Positions 23,427 through 33,111 of a stretch of 54,408 bases of DNA are shown here, piece after piece. The stretch lies in the NCBI GenBank assembly GCA_900541465.1, contig UQJY01000011.1, positions 1 through 54,408 of the forward strand, given 5' to 3'. The notes below the pieces were generated by a model, which had not been told where the DNA came from, searched no databases, and saw only the letters and a program-made list of their open reading frames with translations. Within the stretch, counting starts at the first letter, position 1. Each line of letters opens with the position of its first letter. This DNA is from an uncultured Fusobacterium sp. (GTDB lineage: Bacteria > Fusobacteriota > Fusobacteriia > Fusobacteriales > Fusobacteriaceae). A program made the translations under genes and the position numbers.

Positions 23427-24803
23427 TTAGAAAGGAAATCTTCCTTTTCCTCTACCATTTCTCATATTAGGCATTCCACCGCCCATATTTTTCATAGCTC
23501 CAAGATTTGGCATTTTCCCTGAGCTGAACATCTTCATCATATTTTTCATCATTTCAAATTGTTTTAAAAGTCTGTTGACATCTGAAACGTCTGTTCCGCT
23601 TCCTTTAGCAATTCTCATTTTTCTGCTTGCCTTAAGGATTTCAGGCTTTGCTCTTTCTTCTCTTGTCATTGATTGAATTATTGCTCTTACTTTTTTCATT
23701 TCTTTTTCAGCAAGAGATAAATCTCCCAAGTCATTTCCAACTCCCGGAAGCATTTTTAATATGCTTGCAAGAGGCCCCATTTTTTTAACCATATGAAGCA
23801 TCTTTAAGAAATCTTCCAAGTTAAATTTTTGAGTTCTTATTTTTTCTTCCAATGATTTTGCATCATCTTCGTTGATATTTTCCTGAGCCTTTTCAACAAG
23901 AGAAACAACGTCTCCCATTCCTAAAATTCTTGAAGCAAGTCTTTCAGGGTGGAAAAGTTCAAGGTCTTCTATTTTTTCTCCGACACCAACAAATTTAATT
24001 GGTTTTCCTACAACAGATTTTATTGAAAGGGCAGCTCCCCCTCTTGTATCTCCGTCAAATTTTGTAAGAACTACACCATCTATATTTAATTTATCATTGA
24101 AATTCTTTGCTAAGTTTACTGCATCCTGACCTATCATAGCATCAACTACAAGAAGTATTTCTTGAGGTCTTACTGTTTTCTTGATTTGACTAAGTTCTTC
24201 CATAAGATCTTCATCAACATGAAGTCTACCTGCAGTATCTATTATCATATATGTATAATCGTTTGCTTTTGCCTGTCCCCATGCTTTTCTTGCAATATCA
24301 ACAGGATCTTTATTTTCTTCATCAGCATAAACAGGAACATTTATCTGTTCACCTAAAACCTGCAACTGTTTTATAGCTGCCGGTCTGTATACGTCTGCTG
24401 CAACAAGGTAAGGTCTTTCACCATCTTTTTTTAATTTATTTGCAAGTTTTGCAGCAAAAGTTGTTTTACCTGCCCCTTGAAGTCCTGCAAGCATAAGAAC
24501 TGTAGGATTTTTAACTCCCTTTGTAAGTTTTGAGTTTGTTCCTCCAAGAAGCTCCACAAGTTCATCATTTACTATTTTTATAAACTGCTGTCCAGGATTT
24601 ATTCCTCTTATAACTTCAGTTCCAATAGCTTTTTCCTGAATTTTATTTATAAAATCTTTTACAACTTTATAGTTTACATCAGCTTCTAAAAGTGACATTT
24701 TAACTTCTCTTAAAGCATCTTTTATATTGCTTTCGCTAAGTTTTCCATGCCCTCTTACTTTTTTAAAAATGTCCTGAAATCTATTTCCTAAATTTTCTAA
24801 CAT
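23427..24803 (-). CDS. ffh: Signal recognition particle protein (SRP54 homolog)
   Basis: GTPase of 458 residues that binds SRP RNA and signal sequences and delivers nascent membrane proteins to the receptor FtsY. The N domain covers ~1-95. The G domain has P-loop GLQGAGKTT, DTAGRLHVDE, and TKFDGDTRGGAAL. The methionine-rich M domain begins near 325, with the RNA-binding GSGTDVSDVNRLLKQF, and ends in a Met/Gly-rich tail. It lies 20 bases after ylxM and is followed by rpsP. AGGAGA precedes the ATG. No SRP RNA gene is in the window. Confidence 0.98.
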   Translation of the reverse strand: MLENLGNRFQDIFKKVRGHGKLSESNIKDALREVKMSLLEADVNYKVVKDFINKIQEKAIGTEVIRGINPGQQFIKIVNDELVELLGGTNSKLTKGVKNPTVLMLAGLQGAGKTTFAAKLANKLKKDGERPYLVAADVYRPAAIKQLQVLGEQINVPVYADEENKDPVDIARKAWGQAKANDYTYMIIDTAGRLHVDEDLMEELSQIKKTVRPQEILLVVDAMIGQDAVNLAKNFNDKLNIDGVVLTKFDGDTRGGAALSIKSVVGKPIKFVGVGEKIEDLELFHPERLASRILGMGDVVSLVEKAQENINEDDAKSLEEKIRTQKFNLEDFLKMLHMVKKMGPLASILKMLPGVGNDLGDLSLAEKEMKKVRAIIQSMTREERAKPEILKASRKMRIAKGSGTDVSDVNRLLKQFEMMKNMMKMFSSGKMPNLGAMKNMGGGMPNMRNGRGKGRFPF

Positions 24804-24823
24804 CTCTTTCTCCTGTGCTTTTA

Positions 24824-25135
24824 CTAGCTCATTTTCTCAATAATTTTATCTAAATTTTCTTTTGTAAAATTCTTTCTCAAATTCACAAGTTCGTTGTAAA
24901 GTTTTCTGTCTTTTTTATAGAAATTAAGTTTGTCTTCATAATCTCTTAAAATTTTGCACCCTCTTTTTATATTATCATAAACAGCCTGTCTGCTTACTTC
25001 ATTCATCTCTGCGATTTCTGTAAGAGATAAATCTTCCTCAAAATAATCAATAAGATATTTTTTTTGTTTCTCTGTTAAAAGAGGTTTGTAATAATCTAAA
25101 AGAATTCCTATTTCAATCATTTCAGTTAATTCCAT
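24824..25135 (-). CDS. ylxM: YlxM-family (UPF0122) helix-turn-helix protein
   Basis: Protein of 103 residues with a sigma-70 region 4-like helix-turn-helix (LTEIAEMNEVSRQAVYDNIK) after LLTEKQKKYLIDYFEEDLS. YlxM proteins are encoded next to ffh in many bacteria and are thought to help SRP function or regulate the operon. Here it is first in ylxM-ffh-rpsP and has a consensus promoter close upstream (25150-25178). The ATG at 25135 has GGTGAT upstream; a second Met at residue 6 cannot be excluded as the start. Confidence 0.93.
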   Translation of the reverse strand: MELTEMIEIGILLDYYKPLLTEKQKKYLIDYFEEDLSLTEIAEMNEVSRQAVYDNIKRGCKILRDYEDKLNFYKKDRKLYNELVNLRKNFTKENLDKIIEKMS

Positions 25136-25149
25136 AATATCACCAAAAC

Positions 25150-25178
25150 ATTATAATAATTTTATAAAACTTTGTCAA
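25150..25178 (-). promoter_or_regulatory. Consensus promoter of ylxM-ffh-rpsP
   Basis: Minus strand TTGACA (25178-25173), 17 bases, TATAAT (25155-25150): full consensus, ending 15 bases before the ylxM start, so the 5' leader is very short. Confidence 0.9.
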
Positions 25179-25214
25179 GCATTTTTTCTTTACATAAAAA
25201 ATATTTTTTAATTT

Positions 25215-25874
25215 TTAATAACTTCTAAGTTCTCTGGACACACTGTAAATAATTTCTCCTGTAATTCCCCAGATAACATCTCCTCCATAAAGATAAAAGA
25301 GCATTCTTCTTGGTCTTCCTCTCCAAGGTTTTGTATATTCTTCTGGAAGCCCCCATTTTTTTGCAGGAAATTCTATTTTTTCTCCTTTTTCATTTACATA
25401 AAAAGGCTCATTTTCAACTGTGACATATTCTATCTCTGGATCATTTTCAAAAAAATAATCAAGTGGGACAAGAATAATTCTTTCAACTTCATCTTCATTT
25501 ACATTAAGCTCTTCAAGAGAAAAATTTTTTACATACCCTACATATGCTTCTACTATTACCCCTGTAGGAATTATAAGAGTTCCGTATTTTTTTACATTTT
25601 CAATTCTTTCTTTTTTTAGCCCAATCTCTTCAAAAGTTTCTCTCACTGCTGTTTCCAAAAAACTTAAATCATCTTTGTCTCTTCTCCCGCCGGGAAAAGA
25701 AACTTCTCCCCCCTGTCTTATACCTTTCGCTCTTTTTTCAAAAAGCACATAAAGTTTTCCATCTATTTCACAAAATAAAACCATCACAGCTGAATTCATA
25801 GAGGCTTCTCTGCCGATTATTTTACTGTGATTTTTTTCTTTAAAAAAATTATCTATCATATTTTTTGTAATCAT
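25215..25874 (-). CDS. Nudix hydrolase, CoA pyrophosphatase type
   Basis: Protein of 219 residues with a Nudix box: SFPGGRRDKDDLSFLETAVR continues into ETFEEIGL, with the REx2EE core. The upstream VLFEKRAKGIRQGGEVSFPGG matches the UPF0035/NUDT7-like signature of enzymes that split coenzyme A or its disulfide to 3',5'-ADP and phosphopantetheine. No signal peptide is visible. GGTGA lies before the ATG. It appears monocistronic between ylxM and the lipoprotein gene. Substrate preference is inferred from the signature only. Confidence 0.88.
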   Translation of the reverse strand: MITKNMIDNFFKEKNHSKIIGREASMNSAVMVLFCEIDGKLYVLFEKRAKGIRQGGEVSFPGGRRDKDDLSFLETAVRETFEEIGLKKERIENVKKYGTLIIPTGVIVEAYVGYVKNFSLEELNVNEDEVERIILVPLDYFFENDPEIEYVTVENEPFYVNEKGEKIEFPAKKWGLPEEYTKPWRGRPRRMLFYLYGGDVIWGITGEIIYSVSRELRSY

Positions 25875-25937
25875 AAATTTTCACCATCTTAAAAGACTTT
25901 TTATAATATTTTACCATTTAAAAAATTATTTTGCACA

Positions 25938-25985
25938 AAAAATAAAAAACAGGCCATTATATTTTTATAAATATACAACAGCCTT
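25938..25985 (-). terminator. Terminator of the lipoprotein gene
   Basis: On the minus strand AGGCTGTT...TATATTT pairs with AAATATA...GGCCT, followed by GTTTTTTATTTTTT. The upper stem is AT-only. Confidence 0.65.
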
Positions 25986-25999
25986 ATTTTAATTTTTTA

Positions 26000-26557
26000 C
26001 TATTTTTTTATTTCTTCTGTTTTATTTTCTTCAGCAGGTTTTACTTCTTCTGCTGTTTCCTCTTTATTTTCTGATTCAGGGAAATATTTTTTAAGTTCAT
26101 CATTCAGTTTATATTTTTCAACAAGAGAATTCATATATTTTACTTTTTCTTCCTCTCTTCTTTGGAAAAGCATCTGATCTTTAAGCTGAGGAAGAACAGC
26201 TGTTATATCTGCATCTTTTAATTTATCAATATTGTTTTGATATACTTGAAGAACTTCCATATCATCAACATTTGCTGTTTCCATAGCTTTTTTATTTAAG
26301 AAATATTCAAGCTCTATATTTTCTTTTATTTCTTCAAGTTCTTTTTTCTCTTCTTCAGTATATTTAACATTTTCCATTTCTTTTAACACAGCTTTTTTCA
26401 CAAGGATTTGTGCTGCTATATTCGAATTATTTTCACTGTCTTTCACTTCTTGTTCTGTAAGTGATATTTTCACTTCTTTAGGAGCCTGTTTTTGTTCTGC
26501 CCCGCAGCCGCTTAATAAAAATACAAAAGCTCCTAATATAATTAAATTTTTTTTCAT
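26000..26557 (-). CDS. Putative lipoprotein, helical, unknown function
   Basis: Protein of 185 residues. The N-terminus MKKNLIILGAFVFLLSGCG is a lipoprotein signal with lipobox LLSGC and acceptor Cys18, so it should be processed by the LspA encoded in this window and anchored in a membrane. The next ~125 residues are helical and charged (TEEEKKELEEIKENIELEYF), reminiscent of the N-terminal helical part of SurA/PrsA-like chaperones, but no prolyl isomerase domain is present. The last 25 residues are a Glu/Lys tail. It is monocistronic and ends in a terminator. No further function is claimed. Confidence 0.75.
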   Translation of the reverse strand: MKKNLIILGAFVFLLSGCGAEQKQAPKEVKISLTEQEVKDSENNSNIAAQILVKKAVLKEMENVKYTEEEKKELEEIKENIELEYFLNKKAMETANVDDMEVLQVYQNNIDKLKDADITAVLPQLKDQMLFQRREEEKVKYMNSLVEKYKLNDELKKYFPESENKEETAEEVKPAEENKTEEIKK

Positions 26558-26651
26558 ATTTTATCCTCCAAAATAATTTTTCCCGCTTTATTCTTAAAAT
26601 ATGCTCCCTGTTTTATATCATATTTTAATATTTTATTTTCAACAATGCAAT

Positions 26652-26692
26652 AAAAAAATAGGAGCTGTTATAAACTAAATTACAACAGCCCC
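26652..26692 (-). terminator. Terminator downstream of purA
   Basis: On the minus strand GGGGCTGTT pairs with AACAGCTCC around a 14-base loop and is followed by TATTTTTTT. It lies beyond a family 1 repeat, 155 bases after the purA stop. Confidence 0.8.
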
Positions 26693-26714
26693 TTTTATTT
26701 TCTAAATTTATTTC

Positions 26715-26837
26715 GTCGATGCAGGAGATGAACGACTGTTAAGAAGTTCAACGACTAGCAGAGCCGACGAATTAAAAATTTCATTTATTAAATTTTTAAT
26801 TTGCTCATTAACTTTTAACCATACAAAGAAAATGAAC
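26715..26837 (+). repeat. Dispersed intergenic repeat family 1, copy C (longest)
   Basis: About 120 bp. It shares CGACTAGCAGAGCC, the 11-bp inverted repeat ATTAAAAATTT / AAATTTTTAAT and TACAAAGAAAATGAA with 5954-6050, and GATGCAGG...GAACGACTG with 9679-9775. It lies between the purA stop and its terminator, so it would be transcribed antisense to the orientation given. Confidence 0.75.
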
Positions 26838-26846
26838 AATATAATT

Positions 26847-28136
<1,290 letters not shown>

Positions 28137-28173
28137 CTAAAAAAATTTAATTACCTTATCATATACAGAAAAA

Positions 28174-28875
28174 TTATTTTATTTTTTCAATCTCTATATA
28201 ATTAATATTTTTTTGGAATTTATTAAGAAACAACTGCTCAAACTCTGTAAGAACATTATCTTCTGCCTTTTCACTGTTGTGAAGATCAGAAGTGTGATAC
28301 ACAAGTTTATAGTTCTCTAAATTTCCGCTTAATTGTAGCACATCTTCATAGTATTTGTCATGGTCTGTTTTAAAAAATAATTTACCACCTATCTTTAACA
28401 CCTTATCTAAACTGGAGAAAAGATTTTCTTGAATAATTCTGTTTTTTTCATTTCCCTCCCAAGGGTCTGGAAAATTAATATATAATCCAGAAATCTCACA
28501 CTCTCCTAAAAATTCTGTAAGTTCTTCTCCAAATCTTCTGATAAATAAAACATTTGAAAGATTTAATTTCTTCGATTTTCTAGCTGACGAGTGAAGTCTT
28601 TTAAATCTAAGCTCAAGAGCTATATGATTTCTGTCTCTATATTTTTCACACATTCCAAGAGCAAAGTTTCCGCTCCCAGAACCAATTTCCACATATATAG
28701 GATTGTCATTTTTAAAATATTCGTTCCATCTTCCTTTGTATGAATCCATTATTTCTTTGTCATACATTATGTATTCAGGAAATTCTTTTAATCTGTACAT
28801 ATATGGATTGTAGGCTTTTTTTGGATTTTTAAAAAAATGTTTCCAAAAGTCGTCGTTTTCATCTAATTTTATCAA
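28174..28875 (-). CDS. trmB: tRNA (guanine-N7-)-methyltransferase
   Basis: SAM-dependent enzyme of 233 residues that makes m7G46 in tRNA. The SAM-binding motif is VEIGSGSGNFALGM, and the family signature NFPDPW (INFPDPWEGNEKNR) is present, with a later FFKTDH. The frame also opens at an ATG at 28908, but that ATG lies in a fragment of the family 1 intergenic repeat and has no ribosome site. CGGAGG lies six bases before the TTG at 28875, so TTG is taken as the start. Downstream is purA. Upstream is a large hairpin that terminates waaA transcription. Confidence 0.88.
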   Translation of the reverse strand: MIKLDENDDFWKHFFKNPKKAYNPYMYRLKEFPEYIMYDKEIMDSYKGRWNEYFKNDNPIYVEIGSGSGNFALGMCEKYRDRNHIALELRFKRLHSSARKSKKLNLSNVLFIRRFGEELTEFLGECEISGLYINFPDPWEGNEKNRIIQENLFSSLDKVLKIGGKLFFKTDHDKYYEDVLQLSGNLENYKLVYHTSDLHNSEKAEDNVLTEFEQLFLNKFQKNINYIEIEKIK

Positions 28876-28904
28876 TTTGTTCCTCCGATAATTTAAATTT
28901 ATGT

Positions 28905-28927
28905 TCATTTTCTTTGTACAGACAAAG
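28905..28927 (-). repeat. Fragment of repeat family 1 before trmB
   Basis: TTCATTTTCTTTGTACAGAC is the exact inverse of the end of copy A (near 6030-6049). It supplies a spurious in-frame ATG upstream of trmB. Confidence 0.6.
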
Positions 28928-28949
28928 AAAACGAACCAAAAGAAAACTG

Positions 28950-29087
28950 CCCTGCTGGTGAAAAAATTTTCTATTTATTTTGTTCGTTTCACTAAAAATG
29001 ATAAACTCGGGCTTTGCCCTCAAACATATCATTTTTTGGCGTTCAACTCACTGCATAAATTACAAAAATTTTTTCAATGCAGGGTTT
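28950..29087 (-). repeat. Dispersed repeat family 2, copy 1, forming an expanded terminator after waaA
   Basis: Outer stem CCCTGC (28950-28955) with GCAGGG (29079-29084), then GAAAAAATTTT (28960-28970) with AAAATTTTTTC (29065-29075). The ~95-base interior contains AAAATGATA / TATCATTTT and GGGC-TTT-GCCC. The interior matches 32966-33090 in inverse orientation over about 120 bases. On the minus strand a T-rich tail follows, so it can end waaA transcripts. Confidence 0.75.
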
Positions 29088-29096
29088 AAGGTTTTT

Positions 29097-30326
29097 TCAT
29101 ACTAATTTATTTATTTCATTTATAATTTTTTGTGCTACATTTTGATTATCTTTAAAGAAATTTTCTATTTCTTCATTTTTTATATGACCGTTATCTATTT
29201 CACCTATTGAGACAGCTATATCTTCTCCGTTATCAACTTTAAAACCTATTCCTCTTTTTAAAATTTCATCAGCAATATCTTTTACATTTTGAAGATATTT
29301 TCCAAAAATTGGAGTTTTTCTGTAAAATAACGGCTCAAGCAGGCTGTGTCCTCCAATATTTACAAGAGTTCCCCCTACAAAAGCTGTGTCACATACAGAA
29401 TAAAATTTTCTTAACACTCCCATTTTATCAACAAGTATAACTTCTGATTTTTCTGAACTTCCTTCAAGACAGCTGCTGTATTTTGAAAATTTTATCTTTC
29501 TTTTTATTAAAAGTTCTTCTATTTTTTCAATTCTGTCAAGATGTCTTGGAACAAGGATAAGCATATAATCTTTTAAATGTTTAAAAGCATCTAAAATAAC
29601 TTCATCTTCCCCTGTTCTTGTGCTTCCTGCAACAAATATTTTTCTGCCCTCAGCTTTTATAATATCTTTAAGTTCATTTTTTTCATCTTCAGAATAATTT
29701 TGAAGTTCTATATCAAACTTAAGATTTCCCACAACAGAAACTTTACTGCTATCTGCACCTATTGTTTCTATTCTTTCTCCGTCAAGAGGTGTCTGCATAT
29801 AAAAATGATCTATCTTGCCTAAAACATTTTTTAAAATTCTTTTAAGTTTCATATATCTTCCAAAACTCTTGTCAGATATTCTTCCATTCACAAGAATGAC
29901 TTTTCCTTTTTTCTTTGCACAGCTTATTAAATTTGGCCATATTTCTGTTTCAATTAAAATAAGAAGTTTTAAATCTATTCTTTTTAAAATTTTTCTTATC
30001 TCATTTTTACAGTCTAAAGGAAAATATATTATTTTTATTCTCTCTTCTTTTGAATATTTATTTTGTGCTGTTTCATATCCTGTATCTGTAAAAATACTTA
30101 TTAAAATATCTTCTTCTCTTTCAGCAAGAAGTTTTTTTATAAGGGCATCAGAAAGATTTATTTCACCTACAGATGAACAATGAAGCCAAATATACGGCTT
30201 TTCTGATTTTAAAAAGTCAAAATTCTGATTAAGTCTTTTTTCAATAAAAATTCTTTTCTTTGGTCTTAATATCATAACAACTTTTAAAGGAATCCAAAGC
30301 AGAATTCTAAGGAGATTATATATCAT
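29097..30326 (-). CDS. waaA: 3-deoxy-D-manno-octulosonic acid (Kdo) transferase
   Basis: Glycosyltransferase of 409 residues that adds Kdo to lipid A precursor on the inner face of the cytoplasmic membrane, direct evidence for a lipopolysaccharide-bearing outer membrane. An N-terminal hydrophobic anchor (YNLLRILLWIPLKVVMIL) is followed by WLHCSSVGEINLS (with the catalytic acid), LIETEIWPNLI, LVNGRISDKSFGRY, and the C-terminal nucleotide-sugar site FVGGTLVNIGGHSLLEPLFY. It starts two bases after cmk and ends the ymdB-prmA-cmk-waaA operon. Whether it adds one or two Kdo residues cannot be told. Confidence 0.96.
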   Translation of the reverse strand: MIYNLLRILLWIPLKVVMILRPKKRIFIEKRLNQNFDFLKSEKPYIWLHCSSVGEINLSDALIKKLLAEREEDILISIFTDTGYETAQNKYSKEERIKIIYFPLDCKNEIRKILKRIDLKLLILIETEIWPNLISCAKKKGKVILVNGRISDKSFGRYMKLKRILKNVLGKIDHFYMQTPLDGERIETIGADSSKVSVVGNLKFDIELQNYSEDEKNELKDIIKAEGRKIFVAGSTRTGEDEVILDAFKHLKDYMLILVPRHLDRIEKIEELLIKRKIKFSKYSSCLEGSSEKSEVILVDKMGVLRKFYSVCDTAFVGGTLVNIGGHSLLEPLFYRKTPIFGKYLQNVKDIADEILKRGIGFKVDNGEDIAVSIGEIDNGHIKNEEIENFFKDNQNVAQKIINEINKLV

Positions 30327-30328
30327 AA

Positions 30329-30991
30329 TTATTCACCTGTTTTTTCTTTTACAAGTCTTGTTATTTCATCAGTAACTTCTTCTATTGTCATAAAACTTGT
30401 GTCTATTTCTACTGCATCGTCAGCTTTTTTAAGAGGGCCTTCGCTTCTTGTAGAATCTATCATATCTCTTTCTTTTATATTTGCAAGAACTGATTCAAAA
30501 TCCTCTTTTATTCCTTTTTCTTCATACTCTTTCATTCTTCTTTTAGCTCTTTCCTCTGCTGAAGCAATTAAAAATATTTTAAGTGGTGCATCTGGAAAAA
30601 CAACAGTTCCTATGTCACGGCCGTCAAGAACAACATTCTTTCCACGGCTTATTTCTCTCTGAAGTTCAACAAGTTTTTCTCTCACTCTTTTTATTCTTGC
30701 TACAAATGAAACCAGCCCGCTCACTCTTGGTGTTCTTATATCTTTTGAAACATCTTTTCCGTTTAGGATAAACTTATCTTTTTCAATATCCATTTTTATT
30801 TTATCAAGGTTAAGTTTAACTTCCATATCATTATCTAAATCAACATTATTTTCAAAAAAATACAAAGCTACCATTCTGTACATAGCCCCTGTATCAAGAT
30901 ATGTAAGATTATTCTTTTCAGCCAGAATTTTTGCTATTGTACTTTTACCGCTTCCTGCAGGTCCGTCTATTGCCATTATAAAGTTTTTCAT
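30329..30991 (-). CDS. cmk: Cytidylate kinase
   Basis: Kinase of 220 residues that phosphorylates CMP and dCMP. P-loop AIDGPAGSGKSTIAKILAE, the NMP-binding YLDTGAMYR, VVLDGRDIGTVVFPDAPLKI and the lid region RDMIDSTRSEGPL are all present, and the length is standard. GGAGG precedes the ATG. It lies 24 bases after prmA and two before waaA. CMP recycling fits the neighbouring Kdo transferase, which releases CMP from CMP-Kdo. Confidence 0.98.
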   Translation of the reverse strand: MKNFIMAIDGPAGSGKSTIAKILAEKNNLTYLDTGAMYRMVALYFFENNVDLDNDMEVKLNLDKIKMDIEKDKFILNGKDVSKDIRTPRVSGLVSFVARIKRVREKLVELQREISRGKNVVLDGRDIGTVVFPDAPLKIFLIASAEERAKRRMKEYEEKGIKEDFESVLANIKERDMIDSTRSEGPLKKADDAVEIDTSFMTIEEVTDEITRLVKEKTGE

Positions 30992-31015
30992 AATTTTCCT
31001 CCGTTAAAATTATAA

Positions 31016-31945
31016 CTATGCTCTCATAAGCATTGCTCTCCACTCTTTATCAGCTTTCACCTCAAGAATTTCAAGCCCAACTTCTTCTACAGCTCTTTTC
31101 ATTTCTTCTAATTTATCTTCTATTATTCCAGAGAAGATAACAAGTCCGTCTTTTTTAACAACTCTTGAAATATCTTTTAAAAGAATAAGAAGAACATCAG
31201 CTAAAATATTTGCAACAACAACATCAAATTTTTCATTTTGTACAACTGTAACCAAGTCTCCAGCATAAGCCTTTGCTTTTTCCATGTCAACTTTATTAAG
31301 AAGAAGATTTTCTTCTGCTACCTCAACAGCCACCGGGTCTATATCAGTTCCTACAATTTTTCCTGCTCCTAGTTTTTCAGCAGCAACCATTAAAATTCCA
31401 GAACCTGTTCCAACGTCAATAACAGTATTTCCCTCTTTTATATTTTCTTCCATAAGTTTTATACAAAGAGAAGTTGTAGGGTGAGTTCCTGTTCCAAAAG
31501 CTCTTCCCGGATCAATTTCAATCACAAGTTCATCTTCCTGCGGCTCGTATTCTCTCCATGTAGGTTTTACAACAAATCTTTCACTTATTTTTTGAGTGTA
31601 GAAATATTTTTTCCAGCTGTTTTGATAATCTTCCTCTTCAAAATCATAAAAATCTATTGTGTAAACAATATCTTCTCTTTCAGCAAAAGTTTCTTCAAAT
31701 CTTTTTAAAATTGCCTGTTTTCTTCTTTCAGCATAAATATTCACTGGAAAATATGCTGACACAGCATGGTCAACCATTAAAAAATCTTTTTCATTTTTAT
31801 AATAATCAAGAGAATTTTTATGTGTCATAGGCTCTTCTATTTTAAGCCCTGTTGCTCCAAAATCATAAAAAATATCCCCTATTTCTTTTTTTGCTTTTTC
31901 TGTATCATCACTTTCAAAAATTACTTTTATTTCCATTCCTTTCAT
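31016..31945 (-). CDS. prmA: Ribosomal protein L11 methyltransferase
   Basis: SAM-dependent methyltransferase of 309 residues that trimethylates ribosomal protein uL11. Signature IDPGRAFGTGTHPTTSLCIK, SAM motif VIDVGTGSGILMVAAEKLGA and post-motif ANILADVLLILL are typical. The N-terminal substrate-binding domain covers ~1-115. The ATG at 31945 is kept; Met4 has a purine run directly against it, too close for a ribosome site. It lies 15 bases after the ymdB-like gene. Confidence 0.96.
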   Translation of the reverse strand: MKGMEIKVIFESDDTEKAKKEIGDIFYDFGATGLKIEEPMTHKNSLDYYKNEKDFLMVDHAVSAYFPVNIYAERRKQAILKRFEETFAEREDIVYTIDFYDFEEEDYQNSWKKYFYTQKISERFVVKPTWREYEPQEDELVIEIDPGRAFGTGTHPTTSLCIKLMEENIKEGNTVIDVGTGSGILMVAAEKLGAGKIVGTDIDPVAVEVAEENLLLNKVDMEKAKAYAGDLVTVVQNEKFDVVVANILADVLLILLKDISRVVKKDGLVIFSGIIEDKLEEMKRAVEEVGLEILEVKADKEWRAMLMRA

Positions 31946-31960
31946 TAAAAGCCACCGCCT

Positions 31961-32755
31961 TTATAATATTTCTATCTGTTTTAAAGAAAGATTTATTCTT
32001 TCTATCTCTGTACATTCTCCTGTTTCTTCATCAACAACAACAGAAATTCCGTTAAATCTTTCATTTCCATCTGCCACTTCAAATCTCTGAGGAAGTGCTG
32101 TAATAAATTTTGGTATAACAACTTCTGCTGTCATTCCAATTATTCCATTATCAGAACCTGTCATTCCTGCATCTGAAAGATACCCTGTTCCCTCAAGAAG
32201 AATTTTTTCGTCTGCTGTCTGAACATGAGTGTGTGTTCCGTAAACAAGTGAAACTTTTCCGTCAAGATATTTTCCAAGAGCAATTTTTTCTGATGTAGCT
32301 TCTGCATGAAAATCTACAACTATTATTTTACATTCTTTTTTCATTTCATCTAAAATTTCAGATATTCTTGTGAAAGGACAGTCGATAGGAGGCATAAATA
32401 CTCTTCCTTGAGCTGAAATTACTCCAACTTTTATTCCTTTTCTGCTTTCAACTACTGTATATCCCTTTCCAGGAGTTGTTCCTTTTGGATAATTAAGTGG
32501 TCTTAAAAGTCTGTCTGAAGCTTCAAGATATGTGTAAATTTCTTTTTTATCCCAAATATGATTTCCGCTTGTTATAACGTCAATTTTTTTGCTGAAAAAT
32601 TCATCTGCTATTTTTGTTGTAATCCCAAATCCGCCAGCTGAATTTTCTCCGTTTACAATTATAAAATCATATTTATCTCCCATCTTTTCAAGATAAGCAT
32701 ATAAAGTTTTTCTTCCCGGATTTCCTACTACATCTCCAACTACCAATATTTTCAT
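31961..32755 (-). CDS. YmdB-family metallophosphoesterase (TIGR00282)
   Basis: Calcineurin-like phosphoesterase of 264 residues. Metal ligands are visible in VVGDVVGNPGR, IVNGENSAGGFG, TSGNHIWDKKEI and VYGTHTHVQTADE. Bacillus subtilis YmdB is a 2',3'-cyclic nucleotide phosphodiesterase affecting biofilm and sporulation choices. A similar reaction is likely here, with an unknown role. It is the first gene of the ymdB-prmA-cmk-waaA operon; its start lies after a purine-rich AGAAGGA site. Confidence 0.92.
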   Translation of the reverse strand: MKILVVGDVVGNPGRKTLYAYLEKMGDKYDFIIVNGENSAGGFGITTKIADEFFSKKIDVITSGNHIWDKKEIYTYLEASDRLLRPLNYPKGTTPGKGYTVVESRKGIKVGVISAQGRVFMPPIDCPFTRISEILDEMKKECKIIVVDFHAEATSEKIALGKYLDGKVSLVYGTHTHVQTADEKILLEGTGYLSDAGMTGSDNGIIGMTAEVVIPKFITALPQRFEVADGNERFNGISVVVDEETGECTEIERINLSLKQIEIL

Positions 32756-32830
32756 TTTTCCTTCTTTCTAAATAAAACACAATTAAATTTATTTTCCATT
32801 TTTCAATCTCAATAATTATATCATTTTTTC

Positions 32831-32862
32831 CAAAAAAATAGAAACCATTTTCATGGTTTCTA
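32831..32862 (-). terminator. Terminator of the psd-to-cyclophilin operon
   Basis: TAGAAACCAT and ATGGTTTCTA form a perfect 10-bp stem with a 4-base loop. On the minus strand it is followed by TTTTTTTG. Confidence 0.85.
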
Positions 32863-32965
32863 TAATTTAATTTTTATCTTTATTACTTTAAAATCTCCCT
32901 GTATTGAAAAATAATTTGTAATTAATGCAATCATCTTTCCTAAAATTATAAAATAAAATTTTAGG

Positions 32966-33090
32966 AGATTGAAAAAATTTTCGTAATTTATGAAGCGAGT
33001 TGAACGCTAAAAAATGATATGTTTGAGCGAATGCGAGTTTATCATTTTTAGTGAAACAAGCAATATAAATAGAAAATCTTTTTCACGGTA
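32966..33090 (+). repeat. Dispersed repeat family 2, copy 2
   Basis: The inverse complement matches 28950-29087: both share TTTCACTAAAAATGATAAAC, then CAAACATATCATTTTTT, GCGTTCAACTC and CATAAATTAC, all bounded by a GAAAAA(A)TTTT-type inverted stem. The short centre differs (GGGCTTTGCCC in copy 1, CGCATTCGC here). It is not coding. Confidence 0.75.
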
Positions 33091-33111
33091 TAAAATTTTA
33101 TTTTAAATCTC

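Larger units (their letters stand above)
32756..33111. other. Non-coding stretch between the cyclophilin and ymdB-like genes
   Basis: No credible gene. It holds a terminator (32831-32862), a -10-like TATAAT on the minus strand near 32817-32822 that may serve the ymdB-like gene, AATCTCC / GGAGATT inverted sequences (32892 and 32964), and repeat family 2 copy 2 (32966-33090). Confidence 0.7.

Noticed and set aside
28876..28908. ATG at 28908 as the start of trmB
   Set aside because: It belongs to a repeat fragment and has no ribosome site, whereas CGGAGG stands at proper distance from the TTG at 28875.
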